Source: Xanthoparmelia taractica (Eukaryota; Ascomycota; Lecanoromycetes; Lecanorales; Parmeliaceae). From it: 27,961 bases of DNA. Location: positions 1 through 27,961 of the forward strand of contig JANQBS010000400.1 in assembly GCA_033085395.1 (NCBI GenBank), given 5' to 3'. Made by a program: the position numbers and the translations under genes. The notes under the pieces were generated by a model, which saw only the letters and a program-made list of their open reading frames with translations, searched no databases and had not been told where the DNA came from. How positions within the stretch are numbered: the first letter of the stretch is position 1; each line of letters opens with the position of its first letter. This document shows, one piece after another, positions 21,929-27,961 of the stretch.

Positions 21929-21952
21929 TTTCGTTATATTGGAATTCGACTG
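21929..21952 (-). repeat. Right terminal inverted repeat
   Basis: Its reverse complement begins CAGTCGAATTCC and matches the left terminal repeat at 21 of 24 positions. A TA dinucleotide follows directly. Confidence 0.8.
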
Positions 21953-22109
21953 TATAACCACATTAGCACTGGGCCCATTGAAGTGAGCTATCCTAATCCC
22001 CGTCACCTTAACCCCGTGACAATGACACCATCGTGACCATCTTGGAGTGACCCTCCATACATTGCTCCCATTATTCCTCACCTCATCCCCCCTTCAATAC
22101 CAATACCCA

Positions 22110-23048
22110 ATGGATCCCTACAAAACCCTCTACCCAACCCTAACCCCCCACACCATCCCCATAACCCCCACCATCTCCATCCACGCCCTCACCTCCTCCC
22201 CCTCCTCCCCCTCTTCCACCACCACCACCACCAAACCCCCCCTCCTCCTCCTCCACGGCTTCCCCCAAAACCTCCTAATATGGCACCTCGCTCTCCCGCA
22301 CCTAACGCCCCACTACACCCCCATCCTCCTCGACCTCCGCGGCTACGGCAAATCCTCCAAGCCCGCCTCCTCCCCCCCTCACACCCTCTACAGCAAGCGC
22401 ACCATGGCCGCCGACGTCGCCACCGCAATGTCTGCACTCGGACACGAAAAATTCTATTTATGCGCGCACGATCGTGGCGCACGGGTTGCGCACAAATTGT
22501 GTGTTGAGTACCCGGAGCGCGTGATTAAGGCGATATTATTAGATATAGCGCCCTCGGTTGCGATGTATGAGGGGACGAACATGGCGTTTGCGACGGCGTA
22601 CTGGCACTGGTTCTTTTTGATACAGAAGGCGCCGTTGCCGGAGACGATGCTGGTGAGGAGTGCGCGGGAGTGGATTGAGGGGACGATGGGGGGGCGGGAC
22701 GGGGTTGGGATTGAGATGTTTAGGGCGGAGTGCGTGGAGAGTTATGTTGCGCAGGTGGGGGATGGGGAGACGGTGCATGGGATGTGTGAGGATTATAGGG
22801 CTGGGGCGGGGGTGGATTTGGAGGAGGCGAGGGGGGATATGGAGACGGGGAGGAAGATTGTGTGTCCGGTGAGGGTGCTGTGGGGGAGGAAGGGGGTCAT
22901 TGAGAAGCTGTTTGATGCGTTGGGGGAGTGGAGGAAGGTGTGTAAGGAGGGGGTTGTGAGTGGGGAGAGTGTGGATTGTGGACATTTTATTCCGGAGGAA
23001 GCGCCGGAGGAGTTGGTGAGACATATTAAGGAATTCCTGAAAGATTGA
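22110..23048 (+). CDS. Alpha/beta hydrolase, fluoroacetate/haloacetate dehalogenase-like
   Basis: A single exon of 312 residues starts at the ATG at 22110; the open frame further upstream has no ATG. The family residues are all present. HGFPQ (49-53) forms the oxyanion region. The nucleophile D121 lies in HDRGARV, with R122 and R125 in the carboxylate-binding positions. D145 in LLDIAP is the acid, the halide-binding set is H166/W167 in YWHWFFL plus Y229 in DYR, and the catalytic His is H292 in CGHF. These line up at near-constant offset with D110, R111, R114, D134, H155, W156, Y219 and H280 of the characterised Rhodopseudomonas enzyme (from memory). Such enzymes cleave the C-F or C-Cl bond of haloacetates; related fungal proteins may act as epoxide or ester hydrolases, so the substrate is not proven. 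The N-terminal half is coded by C-rich and the C-terminal half by G-rich codons. The start is 157 bp from the RIPed transposon. Confidence 0.85.
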   Translation: MDPYKTLYPTLTPHTIPITPTISIHALTSSPSSPSSTTTTTKPPLLLLHGFPQNLLIWHLALPHLTPHYTPILLDLRGYGKSSKPASSPPHTLYSKRTMAADVATAMSALGHEKFYLCAHDRGARVAHKLCVEYPERVIKAILLDIAPSVAMYEGTNMAFATAYWHWFFLIQKAPLPETMLVRSAREWIEGTMGGRDGVGIEMFRAECVESYVAQVGDGETVHGMCEDYRAGAGVDLEEARGDMETGRKIVCPVRVLWGRKGVIEKLFDALGEWRKVCKEGVVSGESVDCGHFIPEEAPEELVRHIKEFLKD

Positions 23049-23183
23049 GATGGCTTGTTGCAGCTCGCTCATGGCATCGATGAGGGGAACAGTAGAAAGC
23101 TGATAGGACTCATGATTTGATGAACTGAACGGGCTCGCCAAATGCAAGCGTTCTTAATGACTAGACTCTGCTCTACAGCCCCT

Positions 23184-24000
23184 CTACCTTAACCACCGCC
23201 AGTCAGCACCCTCAATACTGAGACAGCCAGTAAAATCTGTCAAATTCGCATCTTCGATCTCCATCTCCACCCCTCCAGCCTTCTCAACCATCATGCGAAG
23301 CTTACGCACAGTTACTTGCCTCCATCCTTAGGCGTCATGCAGCTGAACACGCAATGGGTCGTCCCACATTTCCCAACCCGGTAGAATTACCCGAAAAAAT
23401 GCAGGCTTCATCGCAAACTCGGTGAAGTGATGGAAATTCTTGCGAGGAGCACCAACAGCACCGTACGACAACATCCCGATAGCTTACGAAGAGATTTATT
23501 GAACTGATAAGGCTTCAAAGCGTGCGAGTTGGTTATACGACGCCGACAATAGCCATTATTTCGCCTAGCAATTGTGGGTCAACGTTCTGAGAGACCACTT
23601 GACCAAGCGGTTCAATGGCGATGCCAGCGCATACGTTTCTTGATTCCCCTCGGATCTCGATGAAAGGGCTGAGAAAGATAAGATGTTAATGTTGGTGCCT
23701 GGGTCACATCCACCTACAGTTCGTTCTAGCCATGAATCGAGTAGAAAAGATCTATTTTCTCAGACATGTGCCAGGGTTGCAGGTAAGACATCATCGGAGC
23801 TGTCAGAGCCATGGAGATTACAGGCACCATCCGGCGCCTTGAGTAGTATATAGTAGTGTTGGCTTTTGATGTTTCCACCGTAAGCGTCGTAAGCGGAAGG
23901 GGATTCGGGTCTTTTAACATCTGGACCCAGATTGGCTTTCGATAGCTGAAATCGCAGACAAGGTTTTGAAGGCCCGAAGAGGAAATGGTGGCTTATGCAT
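23184..24000 (-). pseudogene. Decayed gene of unknown family
   Basis: The minus strand carries several protein-like segments in order, but no single intact frame. First is a frame open from about 24000 to a TGA near 23771, containing SAYDAYGGNIKSQHYYILLK. After a candidate intron (GTAGGT...CTTTCTCAG, about 23715-23667) comes EIRGESRNVCAGIAIEPLGQ up to a TAA near 23535. In another frame, APRKNFHHFTEFAMKPAFF runs to an internal TAA near 23331 and on to EIEDANLTDFTGC and a final TAG at 23184. At least two in-frame stops and one frame change remain after trying GT-AG introns. I recognise no domain. A heavily intronic functional gene is the alternative. Confidence 0.45.
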
Positions 24001-24870
24001 GCATGGCATCAGCTAGGGGGCCCTGGACCTCTTGGGAATCATAGGGTGGTGCAGGGAGCACGCGAGCATGGAAGATGACCCAACGCCGCATATCGCTAAG
24101 GTTACCCGCACTCGGCGACCGACAGAGGTGTCGGTAACTAAATAGAAAAGGATTGCTATTGTCGATGACAGCTTACCGAGCCTCATGACGCTCGACGATT
24201 TGTTGACAATGATTGTGATGATTGTGATTGTGTCCGAAGCGTGCATGGTTGATGCAGTTGACTTCGCTCAACGAAGGTGGAGAAGTGATGGACGAAAGGC
24301 TGGAATCCAGGTTTGGGGGAACGAGGCTTGCATGTATATGGTGCGCTATGATCATGGAGATCCCCACCCTTATGAGGGAACTAAATCAGATTTAGAAAAG
24401 ATCGGGACTCTTAGCGTCAGGATATCAGCAAATCAAAATACTTCTCACCCACAACAGACGAGAATCTTGACTCTTTTCAGCCATGACACCTATTCAAGAG
24501 GCAAGGCGTCATGCGTAAGATCTGTAAGAGGTTAGATGAAGGACGGACTTTTCTCCTTCCGATATGCCAAGCATGAGTGGATGGTGCCCTAAATGCGTGC
24601 ACATGAATCCAGTGGAACAGATCGTCGGCCGAACTGTACGAAGTAAAGGTACCCCAGATATATTATCGTCACAGAGCAAACTACACTTTCACCGAACATA
24701 TTCTTCACTTCTATCAGCATATTCATACCGGTGCCTACACCCTCCCTCCCTCCATCCTTTCTTCCTTTCTTCCTTTCTTTACTACATGTTATCTTAGCAC
24801 GACCGTTGACCCGGATCGTCCCACATCTGAAACATCATCCTCCACAGGTCGTGCTGGAATTATAGTAATC
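24001..24870. other. Intergenic region and promoter of the DUF8004-type gene
   Basis: No supported gene lies here. A plus-strand frame of 116 codons (24185-24535) lacks motifs. A pyrimidine-rich tract near 24740-24780 sits about 90 bp before the next start codon, as in many fungal promoters. Confidence 0.4.
24740..24780 (+). repeat. CCCT/CTTT pyrimidine tract
   Basis: This runs CCCTCCCTCC and then repeats TTTCTTCC units. It is a simple-sequence tract in the likely core promoter or 5' leader of the downstream gene. Confidence 0.6.
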
Positions 24871-27267
24871 ATGCCCACTACATACAGGTCCCGTTCATCG
24901 CTGCGACAACAATCAATGGAACGTGGCAACAAACTTACCAAGAGCATGTCTGCTGCTGCCAGCAGGAACACATCTCCCTCTCCATCTCCGTCTCGAGGCG
25001 CCGCAAATCGACGCGTGGCAAAGTTGGACCTTTACCTACAGAGATCTGCCAGAAATTCCAAAGAAAAGCTACATCATAGAGTCGATGCGGATTCAGGCAC
25101 CTCTAAATCCACTCATGTCAGGAGATGGGATGGTAATCGAAGGATGACAGTCAAGTGGGATTCTTTGCGTAGGGTAAGCGGGCGCGGGATTGACCTTGAA
25201 AGCATCCACTTACTTACTGCCCATAGGATCCCGAGCTTTGGCTTCCTGACGGGGATTGCCTAGTCCACTTCAACGGACGAGGCCAGTCTCGGCGAGGGCC
25301 TTCTTTAAGACTCTCCCTCGCAGAAATCGAGTCCAGTGACTGCCGACGCCTTCTACAACGTTGCTACGCAAGCTTCGTCCCGGGAACACCACCTGCATCT
25401 TCATCGGATTCGGATAAGTTATCGGACGCTTCGGAAGAGCTCAGTTTTGGATCGGCGGTGCCAGAACATGAATTATACATACCAGCACCAGAACATTTCA
25501 GCAGGGAAGAAGCTTTCCAATACCACCTAACCACACGGAACTTCTTCGCGTGGATGTATGGAAAACCTTTGGTTGGTGGGCGTCTTGGAGATGCCATGCT
25601 TGCCCTTTTCAGCCGGATGCAAGAGTTTAGGTCTTCCAACGAGGATGACAACCGGTACGACATCCTCGAGTTCATTGACAGCCAGGGGTACACAGACTTC
25701 CGTGATTGCCCAGATCACGCCTTGGCTACCCTCCAGCTCGCCGAGAGATTGCAAGATCGTGACCTGTGGACCGATGCGTTTGTGCATTGCGCAGGGATGT
25801 GGGAGCAGTTGGATAAGAGCGCGGAGTTTCGGGTAGGTCGATCGGTATCCATTCGGCTATTCGAGTTGTTCTAATATTGATGCGTAGTATATTTCACGCA
25901 CTTCACAAGCATTGATATCCAGAGCTCATCTGGAAATGGACCTGCGACTGGAACGTGCTGGGGCATCGGTGGGCAACTTCTTGGAAAATGATCTATCTGC
26001 CGCTCTTGGGTTAGGGAAAGAAGCGCAACTACATCTAGAGCGGTTCCGGTCTTTCTTACATACGTTTTACGTCGGACAGCATGGATACTGGCCACCAACT
26101 CCGTTGGATGGCAGTAGCCGTGCACTGCCCAAAGAGGTCTATCGCTCGATGTATGCCGACTTCCGAGACCTGTACGAGTATCTGTGCGATCCTACTTCGG
26201 GAGCCTCCATCCAAGACAATAAGCCAGTCGATGGCGGAATTTGCGTCTACCAGAATGTCGTGGCTTTCGACAAAAGACACAAATACAGCTCGCTCCCACA
26301 TCCGCTTCCTTTGATACCCAAAATTTCAGCTCCGGTAAATAGTCGTTCAACATTTGGTAGGATATTCTGCAGCAAGCGAGCCAGCAACGAAAGGCGGCTT
26401 GCAGCTTCCGATGCTCTCTGCGCAGCGTCCAATCCTTACGGTGACGCCGTAATGAGCTGCGGTCTCGTCCGCGAATACTCGCGCTTCGAGAAGCAGTGGA
26501 CCATGCTCGAGCAGTCACCAGTTTCCTGTGCAGACGCACGTAAGGTGCGCTGGATTCTGGTCTACGCAATCCTCCAAATTCTCATCTCAGTTACCCGCGC
26601 GCCGCCAGAAGTCAGAGACACAGAAGGGGTTTCTTACCCCTTGTGTTGTCAGATTGCAGGCACGCCGCCATGGAAGGATGACAAGAAAAAGACAACGAGA
26701 CCGGCATTAGCACATATCAAGACCGCTTCGCTTAGCGAGAGGCTTCTCGAGCTTGGACCTGACATGGACATACTTTCCGCCAAACCATCCCCTCTTGTGG
26801 TGCCACAAAAGAGCAGCACCAGGTTTTCCTGGACGCCCTCTCCCCCACGGAAGCTTGCCATTATCCAAAACATCTCCCTCAAATCACCCAAGCCAATTAG
26901 GACGGCATCATGGGAGGTCCTTAATCAACAGTTTAGTGATGTCAGCCCATCCGAATACACCAGCAGCCCAATACAACATGGTGATGTGAGTCCCATCCAA
27001 CAGGCCGGCAACCACCAGTCGAACCCAACCACACCGTCGACTAGTGAGAACGGATCACCTCGCGATGGTTGGAGTGCAAACTCAAGTGTCGACGAGATGG
27101 ACCACTATAGCGTCAACGGCAGCGACAGCAATTACGGGGACGACGAGGACGAGGAGCTTCGCGCTACGGGAAAGTCGTCCAAGACCCCATCCGTGAAAAG
27201 GCGCTCGTTTGGGAGCTTCCGACTGGGTAGCTGCAACCCGGAAGTTGATCAGTACATTTTCTCCTGA
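24871..27267 (+). CDS. Fungal DUF8004-type protein, three exons
   Basis: Exons are 24871-25173, 25227-25832 and 25888-27267, giving 762 residues; both introns (53 and 55 bp) are phase 0. The first join gives WDSLRR-DPELWLPDGDCLVH. The second gives SAEFR-YISRTSQALI, with a CTAAT branch site. Residues 20-45 are Ser/Pro-rich and probably disordered. RRWDG...WDSLRR (84-101) and GRGQSRRGPSLRLSLAEI begin the conserved part. A helical domain follows with YHLTTRNFFAWMYGKPLVGG, then YTDFRDCPDHALATLQLAERLQDRDLWTDAFVHCAGM, as in the fungal family I know as DUF8004. After about residue 560 the chain is low-complexity with SP motifs and acidic patches, suggesting phosphorylation sites. No enzymatic motif or membrane segment is visible and the role is unknown. 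No stop or frameshift interrupts it. Confidence 0.87.
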
Positions 27268-27961
27268 GGCAGATCAATCATAGCATGTTCTCGTGAATTT
27301 TTGACGAGCTATGGTATTTACGGCTGGATATTCAACAGGCGCGGCCGCCTTGTCAGATGCTCATTCGTTTACTGTATCTTGATATCCCATATAGCGTCGG
27401 TACTCCGTACCCCACATGTCGATGATCTGAATCCAAAACGTATCTATCAAACCTAAACATTTTCTTTCCTTCCTCTCTTGAGCTACCTAATCAAATATAC
27501 CCCAGCTCGTAAGACCCTTTCTTTCGCCCTGAGCACCCCGACCAACAAAAACCCCGCAGCCATCTCTGTGGGCTGGAGGGAGGGGGTGGTGATGGTCCAC
27601 CACTTGCCGCCTCATTGTACGAGTACCCTCAGTCCTCTCTAACCCGATCGAAATCGATGGTGTTACTTTTATGTATGCATTGGATGATGCTCGAAAAAGA
27701 GTAACTGCAAAGATTTGCAACCCTACATGGAAAGGAGTAGACAAGTCCAATGCAATGTACGATCGCGGACGATGTCTGCTCCCTATGCCCGAGAATGCCT
27801 TGACCGACTGTACAAGCATGTACGCAATCTGAGCCGCACCTGTTGGTGTGTCCGTCAAAATTCGAACAGTGTGTCTCATGATGCAGCCGCTGTTCCAGAT
27901 GCATGCGCACATGCGGGGAACACGTGTCTTCGAGAGCACTATATGTATGGGTCTCACACCA
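27268..27961. other. 3' flank, no supported gene
   Basis: This holds the 3' UTR of the preceding gene and about 500 bp more. A 156-codon minus-strand frame (27957-27487) has no recognisable motif and low-complexity His/Pro and Gly stretches. It could be the end of a gene beyond the window, but I would not call it. Confidence 0.4.

Larger units (their letters stand above)
13856..21952. mobile_element. RIPed pogo-like (Tc1/mariner) DNA transposon, split by an LTR element
   Basis: The ends are terminal inverted repeats starting CAGTCGA, each flanked by the dinucleotide TA (13854-13855 and 21953-21954), the target duplication typical of Tc1/mariner and pogo elements. The RIP signature starts and stops at these ends. 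Removing the inner retrotransposon and one copy of its 5-bp target duplication leaves about 784 bp (13856-14196 plus 21510-21952). That is too short for a full transposase gene, so this is probably a non-autonomous or internally deleted copy. The subterminal DNA repeats TTCGTTATA-like words, and a strong hairpin lies near the right end. No transposase remnant was recognised. Confidence 0.75.

Noticed and set aside
22130..22150. Telomere-like AACCCTAACCCC
   Set aside because: It is a single occurrence within the C-rich coding region of the hydrolase, not a repeat array.
22539..23147. 202-codon minus-strand ORF opposite the dehalogenase
   Set aside because: It is Pro/His/Leu-rich low complexity, explained by the G-rich codons of the real gene on the other strand.
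27487..27957. 156-codon minus-strand ORF near the right edge
   Set aside because: It has no domain or splice context. It may belong to a gene outside the window but cannot be supported.

Overview
The window looks like nuclear DNA of a filamentous ascomycete (Pezizomycotina). The genes have short introns (53-131 bp) with GT...AG ends and CTAAT/CTGAC-like branch sites. The proteins are fungal in type. Gene-bearing stretches of ordinary composition alternate with very AT-rich blocks in which CA and TG dinucleotides are almost absent while CG survives. That is the footprint of repeat-induced point mutation (RIP) acting on CpA.

Layout from left to right: (1) 1-2190, a RIP-ruined, unidentified repeat block. 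(2) 2534-4323, a two-exon arylsulfotransferase-like secreted or membrane protein. A 35-bp direct repeat lies on each side of it (2299 and 5899), and a small degenerate repeat fragment with a nested hairpin follows it (about 4860-5280). (3) 6591-8428, a three-exon NCS1 purine/cytosine permease. (4) 8429-12004, a long stretch with no convincing gene, holding a TATA-like site, a microsatellite, a G-rich tract and one possible broken ORF. (5) 12541-12005 (minus), a small unrecognised two-helix membrane protein. (6) 13856-21952, a nested transposon. A 7.3-kb Ty3/Gypsy LTR retrotransposon on the minus strand (14197-21504, 281-bp LTRs, candidate 5-bp target duplication TATCG) sits inside a short TA-flanked DNA transposon with pogo-like terminal inverted repeats. 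Both are heavily RIPed. (7) 22110-23048, an alpha/beta hydrolase with the full fluoroacetate/haloacetate dehalogenase residue set, starting only about 157 bp from the transposon end. (8) 24000-23184 (minus), a decayed gene of unknown family. (9) 24871-27267, a three-exon, 762-residue fungal protein of the DUF8004 type.

No operon-like or cluster-like logic links the genes. The sulfotransferase, permease and dehalogenase could each be accessory small-molecule or nutrient functions near repeat-rich DNA, but a shared pathway is not supported. The clearest result is the transposon-in-transposon. Its reverse transcriptase, RNase H connection, integrase and Gag zinc-knuckle remnants can still be read on the minus strand despite RIP. 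A separate stretch beyond the integrase appears to be coding-like on the opposite strand.
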